Source: Peromyscus leucopus
Taxonomy: Eukaryota > Chordata > Mammalia > Rodentia > Cricetidae
Direction of reading: 5' to 3'
Length of the DNA: 64,000 bases
Assembly (NCBI RefSeq): GCF_004664715.2
Contig: NC_051063.1
Span: 146,841,165-146,905,164 of the forward strand
The notes beneath the pieces are model-generated. The model made no database searches and was not told where the DNA came from. It saw nothing but the letters and a program-made list of their open reading frames with translations. A program made the translations under genes and the position numbers. Of the stretch, positions 44,089 through 56,765 are shown piece by piece (the stretch's first letter is position 1; each line of letters starts with the position of its first letter).

Positions 44089-46099
44089 TACCAAAGAAAC
44101 ACTGAGAAGAAAAGAGAGAAGTTTAAAAACAACACAAGCTCACCTAGAGTTGCGTCACCCCAACAGCAGCACCGTCCATGTCTTGCCTGTGTCCTTTTGC
44201 CCAGCCCCTACCCATTTCTGACTTGTATGTGTTTAGGGTGGTTTCAGAGCTCATGTGTGTGCAAGCACAGACCCAACTCTGGCACCGTGGCAGGTGGCCT
44301 GTGTGCTCACCCAGTGTCTTTGCAGCACAGATGTGAGCCAGGAAGGTGTGCCATGCCTTAGTCTCATGAGAATCTCAGAGGGGAGCTCCCCTGAGGTGCA
44401 GGAGGCCCGTTAGAAAGCCTTGGTCTCAAAGGTGTTGATTAGCAGGGGGAATAGTGTGCTCTTTGCTGGGCTAGGGCTGCTAGAGTCTAGCAGCTAGACA
44501 AACTCCTAGACAAACACCGCATTAGATGTTCTTCAGTATGCCGATACCAGCTGCAGTGGAAAAACCTGCTCTTCCAGTTGAGGTGAGGCACCTGGGAAAG
44601 TAGAAGCTAGGCAACTTCCAAGGACTGCAGCCTCTCCTACACAGCTGAAGGGGTGTGTGGGAGGGGCTCGAGGGGACATCCTCTTTGTGTGAGGGTCCTG
44701 CCCTTGGCCCCCGAAAGGTCTGACACGGCTACCTACCTCTCAAAGTACTGCCGACGGCCAGACCCAGCATGGACGGAAGGAGATGGAACGTTCCAGAGGG
44801 TCTTCAGATCCCAGGTTGTTACATAGATGCTTGAAATATCCTGTTCTGTTTTTTTTTTTTTTTCTTTTTTTCTTCCTTTGACTTTTAAAAATATGCACTC
44901 ATTATCTGACGTGTTACTAAGTCGTAATGTTTACTCGAGTGGGGACTCATGTTGCCTTCCAGGAAGAAGGAAACAGACTGTATTAGGAAATGCCTCTAAC
45001 ATGTTAGCCCATATCCTTCTCATATCAGTGTCCCGTTAGACTTGCTGGGATGTGTGGGGTACATGGATAGATGGTACATTTCTAGCTAGATCATGGTCAG
45101 TGGAACCACCTTCTCCAACCTGAGTTGGAGTACAGGGGCACACAGAGCCTCTCCATGAAGCATGCTGAGGATCAAGTAAGTAGTCTCTTATTAATCGGGC
45201 AAAGAAGAGTGGCTGGGAGATGGCCTAGGTGGTCACGGTTGGTCCATGCAGGCAGCAGTTATCTCAGCCGCACCTCATTCCTACAAAGCAGAATCGAGCT
45301 ACGTATGCTTTGGGGCTCAATGAGCGTTACAACACCTCCCTTAATCGGAGGTTAGAGCCCCACTTAACTATCAATCTGGAATATGCTTGCTCACTTCTAG
45401 CACCAGGGAGCTCCCTAGCCATGCAGTGGTGCCAGGCTTTCTTAGGACGGGGATGCTCGGGAGCCTGTCAACTAGCTCCACCCAGTAAGATGACTTCAAT
45501 CCCTTCAGCCCTTTCTTTAGGGACTAAATGCTCTTCCTGCTAAAAGCCAATACCTGGCTCTCCTTGCAGATTCCTTCTTAGGCTAACCCTTCTGGATGCT
45601 CTGAAGCGCAGTCCCCGTGACGTGTTCAACTCCCATAGCGTTTAACCTTTTTCCAACCTCAGTCTGTCTGTGGAGCAATCCTTGGCCGGTGGCTTCCTGG
45701 GTGCAGGGAAAAACCAGCTCCCACCTTCTCCAGCCTGCTGTGTGGGGATTCTAGGAGGGCTCCTACATGCCCTTCCCCCATTCTGAGTGGCCAGAACCTG
45801 ATTCCAAGAGCCTGATTCAAAGCCTCAACCCGCCCCTCTTCCCTAATCAGTACTTGCTCTCTGTGGTCTCACCCCCAGCGTGGGTGGGCAGAGCGAGCCC
45901 TACCTGATGACCTTTGTCCTGAGGTCCAACTCAGGCCCATTTGTCATGCTCAGCAGCCAGCAGAAATGTTCATTCCTGCCATCCATGATGGTAATGAGGA
46001 AGAGGCCAGTGTCCTGTGAGCATGGATTCCTGCGCAGAAGGACAAGGAGTTTCATGTCCCTGTTTGGATTCCTGATCCATGTGAGGCCATAACTAGAGC

Positions 46100-46335
<236 letters not shown>

Positions 46336-47574
46336 CTCTCTGGTTCTCCAGCAATGGATCTTTCATCTCATAACATAAAAACCTTAACTCCAGGGTGTGA
46401 ATGCCATGCACATTCTGTGGTACTATCTGGGAACCTTACTGAGCACGCGGTATGAATGCACATTCTGTGGTATCATTTTGTGGGACAGGGCTGAGCATGT
46501 GGATGTTTTATTTTGTTTTCCTGGTCTTTTGGTTTCTGATCCAGGTCTCTCTGAGAAGGCTGGGCAGCAGGGAGAGCCTCACCTCTCCCAGTGAGCAGCA
46601 GAGTCTCAAGGGAAATAATTGACGCTCTACAAGGCTGTGTTGCTCACTTGGGATGTTCCACAGCTGTGTGCAGTGGAGGCGCTTCCCACGGGATGTATTT
46701 CCCGTTTGTGGTGAGCTCAGCAGGACCTAACCCCATCATACACCGGAGTCCTTCGGCCTCTCTCTACAATATTTACCATCCACACCACCCTCTTCTTCAG
46801 TCTATCCAGAGCCTCTTTAATCACCACTCTATTTAGTGAATGATATTTGTATGGGGGTGGGGAGGAGCTACAAAATGAAAATGTACTTCTCAAGCAATAC
46901 GCTCTCCCTGGGCTCCTAGCTCCGAAGATGTGGGAAGAATCACACACTAGTCAGACACTGTATTTTAGCAATATGGACGATTTCAGATTTCAGTTTGCTT
47001 TTCCAGTTCCTACTAAGGTTGGACCTTCTCGGCCCTCATCCGCCACCCAGAAACCAAGGGTGTGTTGCTCAGAGTGTCTTAAAAAATCACTTACCTGGCC
47101 CTTTCAGGAGAGAACCAAAAGGAAACGTTTAACTTCTGTGACACTTGGAGCGTTTCAAAGACTCAGAGATATTCAAAGGCCCCGAGAGCTTGTGGTCTGA
47201 CGTTGTAAATATAGAACTGTTCAAGGGTGCCCATATGGGGTTGGAATTTGAATACAAAAGACAAGAATGACCCTGGGGCTGTGGACTTGAGAGGGTCGCG
47301 TGAGCACCAGAGACAAGGAGGTGGCTGCAGGTGGCCCTCACCTATGGGGACGAGAGGCGGAGGAGCAGGGCCTTGGCTCTGCGGCGGTGCTGGGTGGGAG
47401 GAGGCGTGGCAGTGCCCTCAGGCTTCCCAGTCCTGCCCCAGCTGCCAGGTTCCAACAGCATCCGTGAGCAACTGTTCTGCCTCTGTGCAGACATCAGCGG
47501 CACCTCCGGATTCCAGCCTAAAAGGCAAACCAAGGCCTACCACAGTGGGCAGGGAGCATCCTCCTAGGCCCAGT

Positions 47575-48105
47575 TCCCGGAACAGGCTTTCTTTTAGGCC
47601 ACCAACCAGCTCCCAAATCACGACACGGAGACTTATCAGTTATGAAGGCTCGGCCCAGCTTAGGCTTGTTTCTGGTTAGTTCTTTTAACTTAAATTACTG
47701 TTTCTCCTTATTGCCTTTTTGCCTCGGGGCTTTTTACTTTTCTTTCCTTCTGTGTTTCCTTCTTTGCTTCTCTTGTCTGTCCGTCTGGCGGCTGCCTGGC
47801 CTCTTGCCCTGGGCATGTCCCCTCCTTCTCCTTGTTCTCTTCTTTTTCTTCTCTTTTCTTCTAGAGCCTAGATTTCTCCTCCTACCTATTCCCTCTGCCT
47901 GCCAGCCCCGCCTCTCCCTCTCCTGTCTAGCTATCGACCATTCAGCTTTTCATTAGATCAATCAGGTAGGTGCCTTAGGCAGGCAAGGTGAAGGAAATGC
48001 AGCACATCTTTACATCATTAAACACATTCTTACATCATTAATCAAATGCAGCATAAACAAATGTAACACATCTTTGCCTAGTTAAAATAATATTCCACAA
48101 CAGGT
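47575..48105. mobile_element. Rodent ERV LTR-like segment
   Basis: Contains caccaaccagctcccaaatc, acacggagacttatcagtta, ggctcggcccagcttaggct, a long CT-rich middle, agctatcgaccattcagctt, and a right end with repeated tcttacatcattaa and ataatattccacaaca. I recognise this as a dispersed rodent LTR, possibly of the MYSERV group, but the family and orientation are from memory. No internal viral gene is present. Confidence 0.5.
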
Positions 48106-48258
48106 TCCTATTTGAAAGTTCAGGAAAGCAGGCATCTGTATGTAATTCCATACATTCCCACAGGAGATTGAAATAATACAGGGAGAGCCATGGTACTTGT
48201 TGACACTTCTCATCTTGTGTAGGGCTGGCATGCATGCGCTCACGCTCACGTGTGCACG

Positions 48259-48259
48259 T

Positions 48260-48298
<39 letters not shown>
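48259..48298. repeat. (CA)n microsatellite
   Basis: About 19 CA units. Confidence 0.96.
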
Positions 48299-48299
<1 letters not shown>

Positions 48300-48339
48300 T
48301 TCTTGCACACTATTCAGGTCTTGACATGTATGACATTCA

Positions 48340-48430
48340 GTTGTGCTTTTTTGTGGTCCTGGAGTCTTACCCAGGGCCTCATGCATCCTCAGTCAGTGTA
48401 AGCCATCTCTTGGCTATATCCCCAGCCCCA
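48340..48430 (-). repeat. ID-like SINE, antisense, diverged
   Basis: tggctatatccccagcccc at the right is the reversed ID start, and acccagggcctcatgcatcc is the reversed B-box side. The middle is diverged. Confidence 0.5.
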
Positions 48431-49555
48431 TTAAGCATGCACATTCAACATGCAGCTTCTTCACCTGAGTGATATCAGAGTTCACTCCCTGTGGGCCATG
48501 TGCATAAATACAACCCTATTCTCTCATCATTCCCTTAGTGGAGTGTCTCTAGACTCCCTACATTTTGCCCGTTATCACAACAGTTATCATAACAGTTGAG
48601 TACTACTGTATATGGTCCAGCAGAATTGTGGAACACAGAGTAATCACATTAAATGTTACCAACATCCTATGTGTCCCTGGCCAAAGAGACCACAAGGACA
48701 CAAGGAGCCATGACATAAGAAGACTAAAGAACAAAAGCCCTGTCCTGGTCTCTGCTGCCCAGTGGTCTTGTGTCCTGTTCCTGGGTTTCTTATTAGGAGA
48801 ATGTGCTTGTCCCTCTGCCAGGTCCACCAGGACAGTCTCTATGGACTTCTAGCCATAAGCATCTCTGTCACCTTCCTGAGGACCACATTTCCTCCGGGGC
48901 TCACTATTGGCCCTGAGTCATCTCCATGTCACATATGCAGCTTTGTGGATGCTCTCATTGCTAGGACTCCTGCTTAGAGCCTGGCACTGGTCTCATCCTG
49001 CGAGGTCCCAGTGTGTGCCCCCGGCCTTTTCCTCATGCCTTTATCCAACTCCCCCTCCCTCCTGAACTCTTCCTTTGGGCTGTTTGACTAGAGTACCCCA
49101 GAAAGAAAGTTCTTAAGATAGGCTTTGAGAGAGACCCCCGCCCCCCGCCATGGGACTGCGTTCTGGGGGGAATCTTCAGCCTCCCTCCCTGGGACCTGCT
49201 TTGCCCCCGCCTGCCTCTGGGTTTGGAAAAGCCTGTTCTTGTTCTCTGACATGATGCGTCTCTCGCCGTTCTGTCACATCCGCCTTCCTCTTCTCCTCCG
49301 TTGAACATGCCGGGCTCTTCCCTGCAGGCTCGGCATGCTGGAGTGTAATAACGAACAACTCAGGTAAGGGTCCTTTCTCCTCAGGCTTGTTGGCAATGGA
49401 TAGGCCAAGGGTGAACTCCTTTCAGGCCTGGAGATTTCTTTGACACTGTTCTCTCCTCCGCTTCCTCTTCTTTTCGTCTGTTTCTACGGAACTCCTCTTT
49501 GTTAAGATGCATGTCGATTCACTTTGGTACTTGTTTTTGTTATTTGTTTGTTTAC

Positions 49556-49705
49556 TTCTTTATTTACATAGAGGGTCTCACTCTGCACCTCAGGCCAGAC
49601 TGGAATTCACTATGAAGCTCAGGCTGGCCTACAACTCATGGACATTCTCCAGCCTCAGCATCCTAAGTACTAGAATTACAGGCACAAGGCCCCAATCCCG
49701 GCTTC
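49556..49705 (-). repeat. Old B1-like SINE, antisense
   Basis: agagggtctcactctgcacc, ctcaggctggcctacaactc and cctaagtactagaattacag keep the reversed B1 order. Heavily diverged. Confidence 0.65.
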
Positions 49706-51946
49706 TCATTTGTCTTGTGCTTAATTTCCAAAACCATTTTGTCCTTCACTGTCCTGTTCATGTGTTCTGCTCCTCTCTTATATGTATGTGAGGTATGTTC
49801 TTGAATTCTGCGGGGAACTATAATTGGAAGTTATTTATTTTAATGCCAATTATTTTAATGTTTTCTTGGTTATTTTTTTATCCTTTAATGTTAAATGTAT
49901 TTAACATTAACATATCTACAATGAATTCTAGGTAGACCAACAATTGTGTAATATATTCCAAAGCATCTTCCCATCCTCTGGATCTTATATTCTTTCCACC
50001 CCTTCTTCTTAAATGTTTCCTGAGTTTTGGGAGAGAGCAGGGTTGGGATATCTGTCTCGTCTACAGCTGAGCACTCACAGTTACTGGGTCTCAGCACTTG
50101 GAGCAATACTGTGGCTCTGCATTCAGCAGTACTCAGTGCTGTAAGAAGTTTCACTGACCAAGACTGGGAGCAGCATAGTCTATGAATATAATCAGAAATA
50201 TCTAGAAGGCAGTTTGACGACACAACCGTTCAACAAAATAACATCAGTAGGGTTTCCCCTAGGGCCTATGACTCCTCTAGCGAGAGAATTTTAATGTGTT
50301 TCTAGTGCCGAGAATAAACTCCCTTCTATGGAACAGGCCTCAAATCCAGTCAAGAGAAAAGTTGGTTACCCCCATAAGCTGCCTCATCGCTGTTGTGCCA
50401 ATGGGGAAGTCTTGCCTGGTAGGTCACTGCTGTCGTGTGAAGGGTAAGCTCTGAGTAAGACCATGCATGGCTTTTCTCTCTAGCAGCCTGCACAGTGCCT
50501 TCTAACACTTTGAAAGCTAGTCATCAAGAGTAGTTTCCCTATCAGTTCAAGACTGGTTTCTCTGCATCCTGAACCCAAAATGTGTGGTGTCTTCAGCGGT
50601 AGGATCTTAACCATCTAGTTATTATGGGACACCAAGAGATGTGAATGGCTCTGTATTGTTTGGGGGTACCTTGGAGACTCTCTGGCCAACAGCATGCAGG
50701 GAGGTAATCCATGTCTGCAATTGAGATTTTCATTTAAAACACATCCGTAGATGGCGTAGGCTCTCAGATTTTCCTGGTTGACCAGAAGGAGGGAGCTGTG
50801 GAAAGGTAGAATCTACATTTGTTGAGCATTCTAAAACCAAGAGAGAATGGTGTGCCTAGTCATCTATTCACTGCACAGTATGTCAAAGTCTGCTGTGAAC
50901 CAGGCTTGGGAAACCAGAAATGCCCCCCTAATGCTTAGAATCCGGGGAGGAAACGCAAAAGCAAGAACCAATTAGCCTGATACAATAAACTGTCCATGAT
51001 TGCCTAGGTTTGTCTGGATCAACAGTCCGGGCGGGGATCAGCCAAGCAGTTCTTGCTTCACCCATGTGGCTGGTGCCGAGATGTTCCTCTGTATGATTTT
51101 GTTCACTTTTAACATGTCCTCTCGTCACCCAGTCAGTCGCACAGCCCCAGTTTCTTCACAGCCTGCAATTGAAAGTTCCAGAGTTGCAGAGATAGAAGCT
51201 TCTAGACTTTCAGAAGGCTCGGGTCCAGCAGAGCTGAGGCAGTATCACTTCAGCTGTTTCCCACAAGTTAAAATAAGTCAGAAAGGAAGTTCTGATTCAG
51301 CCAGCATAAGAGATAGGCTCCATTTCTGCACAGGAGTAAGGGCAGAAAGTTAATGGTTATCTTTAATTTGGCAACTTTTCATGCGGCATTTATTTTTAGT
51401 TACTCTAAGTCATTTTGAACAGATTGAAAGTGTACAGGAGGATGTGCCTAGGTTCTATGTAAATACTATATGATACTCTACACAAAGGCCACAGTATCCA
51501 TGTATTTTACCATCCAGAAGGACTCTGGAACCTGTCCCTGCAGATGCCAAGGGACTGTGTGCACTACATTTTCTAAGGAAAGACATGCATTATTTTGCCT
51601 ACTTGGGCATTTATGAATTTGATATTTGGATGTGTTTTTAAAACCAGGTTGGTTTTGATTATTGCTTCTCTTTGTTGATGTGTGTATTAGACCACTACTT
51701 CTTGAGTTGACTTTGTCAAATAAAATTTCCCAATGTTTTGGCAAAGAGAAATCAGGATTTACATAATTATTTTTAATTGTTTCTCTTGACATCAAATTCA
51801 AAAGCATAAAAGGAAATACAACAAAAACTTAGCCTTCCCACCTTCCCACCCCCTCCCTCTGTGTCCTCTAGTTTCCTTTTCTTCCAAAGAACTGACAGAC
51901 GCTTAGTTCCCCTTGTTCTTTTTTAACCTCAGAAACCACAGGTTCT

Positions 51947-52055
51947 GTCTATGGCATCCCACCCTGAGATGTCTGTTCTCATCTGATTTCAGAAGTTAAG
52001 CTGGGTAGGACCTGGTTAGCATTCAGATGGGAGGAATCACACATTCTTAGGCTTA
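51947..52055 (+). pseudogene. 5S rRNA-derived pseudogene
   Basis: Runs from gtctatggcatcccaccctg through tctgatttcagaagttaagc, gggtaggacctggttagcat and tcagatgggag to cttaggctta, in the order of vertebrate 5S rRNA. Compared with 5S it has many substitutions and loses about ten bases after gatgggag, so it cannot be functional. It could be a retroposed copy or part of a 5S-derived SINE; no A-tail was clear. Confidence 0.8.
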
Positions 52056-52914
52056 CCATTACAATGATGGTTTTCTCTTTCATAAACCTTTAGCCTGTAC
52101 AAAACTTTATGCTTTATCTCCATTTTTTTTTGTATTGTGAAAGTTTTGAGTGCATCACAAAATGAAAGAGACTACTATAATGAACCCTGTTGTACCCATC
52201 ACACAGCTTCAGCTACTTTACACATGGCCAGTCTGCATCTGTGAATGTTCTCCCTCTCTCCAGATGGTTGGGACCTATACACAGACTTAAAGCTTCAGAA
52301 GTCTAAAAACATTCACAGCACATCATATGCATACTTTAAAAATTAAAAAAAAAAACATGATTAATACTATCTAGTCAATAGTCAAGTGTGCCTTGTCTAT
52401 TAACTGGTTTCTATTGTTGTTTTTCTCCAATCCAGTTGGCCAGATCATTGTCTCTGTGTTCTGAGGATCAACACTGTCCCAAGACTCTTAACTTCTATTT
52501 TCTCCCTCATTTCTGTTTTCTGTGCAGTTTCGTTGCTGATAAAGTCACATGATCCTTGGCAGCTCCCACTGTCTGGATTTTGGCTTTGCATTCTTGTGGC
52601 CTGGCATGTTCTACTCTTCCCTGTGGTTTCTTTGGACCTGGAGGGCTGGTTAGATTCAGGGAGATTTGTTGGCAACAGCGCCTGATCATCTGTATATGTC
52701 CTTCCTACTTTGCCTCAGGAGTTAATGATGTCTGGTGTCTCTCTTTGTTATTTAGATTTTTTTCCCCAGAGATTTTAACTGGTGTCAACTTGATATTCAC
52801 TATTAAGGTACTGATGGGTTTTCCAGTGTTTACCCAATGATTTTACCAACCCTTCATTATTGCTTGGATTTTCTATTACATTCAGGTTTACAAAATAGTG
52901 AAGCTTTTTCCTGA

Positions 52915-53120
52915 TGTAGCTCAGTTGGTAAAATCCTTCACTATCATGTGTGAAGTCCTGGGTTTGATCCCCAGTTCTGCCTGAAATCAAGTGTGGTGAT
53001 GAACACCTGTAATTCCATCACCCAGGAATCAGAAGCAGGAAGATTAGAGGTTCAAGGTCATCTTTGGCGACACAGTGAGTGGAGGTCAACCTGGGCTACA
53101 TGAAATCTGTCTCAACAGGA
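52915..53120 (+). repeat. B4-type SINE (ID head plus B1), sense
   Basis: ID-like head gatgtagctcagttggtaaa with gtcctgggtttgatccccag, then the B1-like part gtggtgatgaacacctgtaa, tcagaagcaggaagattaga and acatgaaatctgtctcaaca. Confidence 0.75.
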
Positions 53121-53937
53121 GGAGAGGGTGCTTAAAGCTTTCCCTTCTTTGGGTATAAGCAGAAAACCATTTCCAGATAAGCATCTTCTCTCTGTCCATC
53201 ATTAACCTGTGGTTTCTTTGGCCACAGCTGTAGAGGAATGTCCGGACTGATGCTTAGCTTTTTCTCTGTTCATTTTTCTAGAGTGAGTCAGATCCTGAGT
53301 ACCTTTCACGGGCGACCAATGAAGGCGTTACCCTCTCAGTATCACTATGAGCATGTGGATCTGAGCTTCTTGATGGCAGATTGTTCCACTTTGGCCAGTA
53401 GGCTCCTTGGGCTGGTTTCTCTGTCTTTGGCATGAACCCAGCAGTCTAATGGCACCCTTGCTTTCTTAACTGGCAAGGCCACCAGGGGTTGGGTTGTCCC
53501 TTCCCCCTAGACATGCACCCCACTGTCTCTCCAAGGAGTCCCGTTTTCTCAGCTGATCTCGTGATTTTTATTGTTTAGGGCATAGTTTGTCTTATTTCAG
53601 CTGCTGCTTGAGAAGCCTCATCTTTGTATCCCTGTCTGCCCACCTTCCTCTATCCCACACCTGGGCCTCCGTGTCTCAGTTTTCATTAATCTGTCTTTCC
53701 TTAATATTTTTTTCCTCAAGGCTCCCTTAAAAGACTACCTCTGGCTTTTTTTTTCCTCTTTGCTTTACGTACTTCTTTTCTTCTTTCTCTTTTTCTACAT
53801 TTCCCACTTCCTTTTCCAATTTCTTGCCTAGTATCCAATCACTTCTGAGAATTTGTCTTACTCAATTTGGAAATTATTCTCACTGATTAGATTATATTCT
53901 TAGAATAGATTAGATACTTCTTAAATTGGTTTTATTT

Positions 53938-54155
53938 TATTTTTTGAGAGTTCATTTATTTATTATTTTATGTGTATAAATGTTTTGTCTGAATGTATGT
54001 CTGTATACCACATGTAAGCCTGGTGCCCTGGGAGGCGAAAGGAGGCCATCCAATCCCCTGGGACTGGAGTTACAGATGGTTGCAATCCACCATACGGGTG
54101 CTAGGAATTGAACACATACGGGTGCTCTTACCAGTGGGCCATTCCTCCACTCCCC
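53938..54155 (-). repeat. B2/B3-type SINE, antisense, with an 11-bp target-site duplication
   Basis: The T-rich tail at the left, cctggtgccctgggaggcga, ggactggagttacagatggt and the reversed head gtgggccattcctccactcc. cttcttaaatt is repeated at 53927-53937 and 54156-54166. Confidence 0.8.
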
Positions 54156-54663
54156 CTTCTTAAATTTTTATTATAGATTTATTTTGATAAAAGGAGCCTG
54201 CATGCGCTCCTTCCCTATCCACAGCCTCTATCTGTACATTCAACTAACCGAAGGTCAACAATTGGTAGGAAAAAAATAACCTCTGTGTAGAGCATTTTCA
54301 GACTCCATTCTCCTCAGTCTTCACATAGAACAGCTGTTAGCACACAGTCACATAGTGTTAGGTGTCATAAGAAATCTGTGGAGAGTTGTACTTTGGGCCA
54401 TGTGTATGTGTCCCATCATTGTGTAAACCAGGTTGAGCCCCCACAGATATTGGTGTTGGAGATACCGTGAGCACATATGAGGACAGGTGACTGTGCCCTC
54501 CCTGTCTCTTACTTTCTTGTCTCTGCTTCCAACCCTGCCGTCTTCACGCTGTAGCCTCTGCTAGGCCTTCCCGATGACAGAGCTCTCCGCCAGCTCTGTC
54601 GCTTCCGTTCTACACCACACCTGCTTCCCTACTGTCCAGATCCTCTGGTTTCACTTCTCAGGG

Positions 54664-54708
54664 TGGTTGGTTGGTTGGTTGGTTGGTTGGTTGGTTGGTT
54701 GGTTGGTT
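54664..54708. repeat. (GGTT)n microsatellite
   Basis: Eleven tetranucleotide units; the - strand is (AACC)n. Confidence 0.97.
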
Positions 54709-54730
54709 TCTCTAACAGTGGTTCTGGGTA

Positions 54731-54802
54731 GAGATGGCCCTCTGCGATGCTGGCAAGCTGGGGCCTGAGATGGCCCTCTGAGATGCTGGAAAGCTGGGGC
54801 CT
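54731..54802. repeat. 36-bp tandem duplication
   Basis: Two 36-bp units beginning gagatggccctctg (54731-54766 and 54767-54802) differ at two positions. A third unit starts with gagacg and then diverges. Confidence 0.9.
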
Positions 54803-55544
54803 GAGACGCCGCTGCGTGGGGAAGTTCAAGCGCAGACTCGTTCTGTTCCCCTGGGTGACATTTGCTGACAGCAAGTCTTACCATGAGAGCCCAAATCTCA
54901 CCCCTTTCAGTGACTACCTTATGTGTGTAGATTTCCCCACCTGGTCTGGGGTAGCAACAGCGAATAGATCAAGGAATGTATACTCTTAGGTCCAGCCAGA
55001 CTCCGCCTTGGACAGACACTGTCACCGTAAGCTGCTCACGTTGTCATGTAAACTCTAAGGCTCAAGGGCCATACCTGTGGTGTGTGTCACATCTGCTGGG
55101 CTTCCCGTAAGCACATATTCTGGGCTGGATACTGACTTCTCTAGCAGTTTGGTTCATCGCTGACCTTCCTCAAATGTTGTGCCTGTCTAGCTGGTTGGCG
55201 CTCTTTATGTCGGAGATTTCCCCATAGATTTCTGTCAACCCAACATCAGTCCCTAGAGCTTGCAGGGAGGAGGCGAGGAGACTACGGCAGACTCCCCGTG
55301 GGGGAAGCCAGAGCGCGTCTCCTGAGGAGGGGCATCAGGCAGGTGTGCACAGGCTGGACTAAGCCACAGGAACTTGTTCACTAGGGTTCCTCTCTGAGTA
55401 CCGCCCCCCCCCCAGCAGCCCTCAGTTCCTCCTGCTTCTGTGATAGCCTAGGCAGTCTCAGAACATCCCAAGCCTTCTCCAACCCCATGTGCCCTGACTT
55501 CTGGTCCTCCTCTCATACTAATATGACTTTTGGTATTTCTGATC

Positions 55545-55697
55545 ATTTTATTTAAATTTTTTGATCAAATTTATTTATTCTGTATATGCATGTGGATACA
55601 TGCACCATAGCATGGATTTGGAGGTCAGAGGACAACTTGCCTGAGTCAGTTCTCAATTTCCATCCTGTGGGTTCTGATGATTGAACTCAGATTGTTA
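55545..55697 (-). repeat. B3-type SINE, antisense, truncated
   Basis: tttggaggtcagaggacaac and tgggttctgatgattgaact match the reversed B3. It stops where the B1 at 55715 is inserted, and its head is missing. Confidence 0.6.
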
Positions 55698-55714
55698 AGA
55701 TAACATTAATTCTT

Positions 55715-55876
55715 TTGCTTTGTTTTGTTTTTTTTTTGAGACAAAATCTCTCTCTATAGCCCTGGCTGTCCTAGAATTCACTCTATAAACCAGGCTGGCC
55801 TTGAACTCACAGAGATCTGCCTGCCTCTTGCCTTCCAAGTGCTAGGATTAAAGGTGCATGCCATTGCATCCAGCTG
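55715..55876 (-). repeat. B1 SINE, antisense, with a 17-bp target-site duplication
   Basis: T-rich tail, gagacaaaatctctctctat, accaggctggccttgaactc and gctaggattaaaggtgcatg. The flanks agataacattaattctt (55698-55714) and agataacataaattctt (55877-55893) differ at one base. Confidence 0.9.
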
Positions 55877-56398
55877 AGATAACATAAATTCTTAAGAAAA
55901 TTAATGACATTAATCTCGTTCATTTGAAGCTTGCCACCTTCACAAAATAATGCTTTTAGTCTCTTGTTCCGTAAAATTTCTGAGAAACTAAGACTTTCTA
56001 TCTTTGTTGTTATCAGCCATAATAATATCTACAAATTTAAAGAAATACGTGGTGGCTTTAAAAAGTTGCCAAGACAAGCTATCTGAAACTCTTTTTTTCT
56101 AAATTGAACCTAGACAACATCCCTTTCTCTTACTCATTTTTTACTCCTTAAAAATTCTTAGCTAGAAATATGCACAGTTCTTCTCCTTCCTTGGCCTTTC
56201 TACGCTCGTTTGTTTGTGAGGGATGTTGTCTTAAATGTGCAGCCTCGGGCCCCTCCTCCTGGACACAAGTCATAGGAGATGGAGAAGGGGACTATGAGTC
56301 AGGGTTGACGGGGCTTCAGGCCTGGAGAGCAAAGCCAGGCATTCCCCGGATACTTGTGGTTACTAAGGAATCTTGGTGTGTGCTTCAGTTAAATAACC

Positions 56399-56765
56399 AG
56401 AGACAGACAGACAGACACAGAGAGAGACAGACACAGAAAGAGAGAGACAGATACACAGACACACAGACATACAGATAGAGACAGAGAGAGAGACAGAGAT
56501 ACACAGATAGACATGACACAGAAAGAGAGACAGACAGACACACAGAGACAGACAGACAGACACACAGAGATAGATAGACAGAGACAGAGAGATACAGAGA
56601 TAGACAGACACAGACACACACAGATAGAGAAAAAGAGACAGACAGACACACACAGAGACAGAGAGACAGAGATAGACAGGGATACACATACAGAGACAGA
56701 CACATACAGAGAGAGAAAGAGAGACAGGGAGAGAGAGAGTAGAGAAAGAGAGAAAGAGAGAGAAC
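56399..56765. repeat. (GACA)n/(GA)n simple repeat block
   Basis: About 365 bp of AGAC, CACA and GAGA units in irregular order. Open frames on either strand here are low-complexity artefacts. Confidence 0.95.

Noticed and set aside
47227..47679. GC-rich 150-codon frame considered as the next LRRK1 exon
   Set aside because: The peptide has no match to the LRRK1 ankyrin region and runs into an LTR-like repeat; no convincing splice borders.
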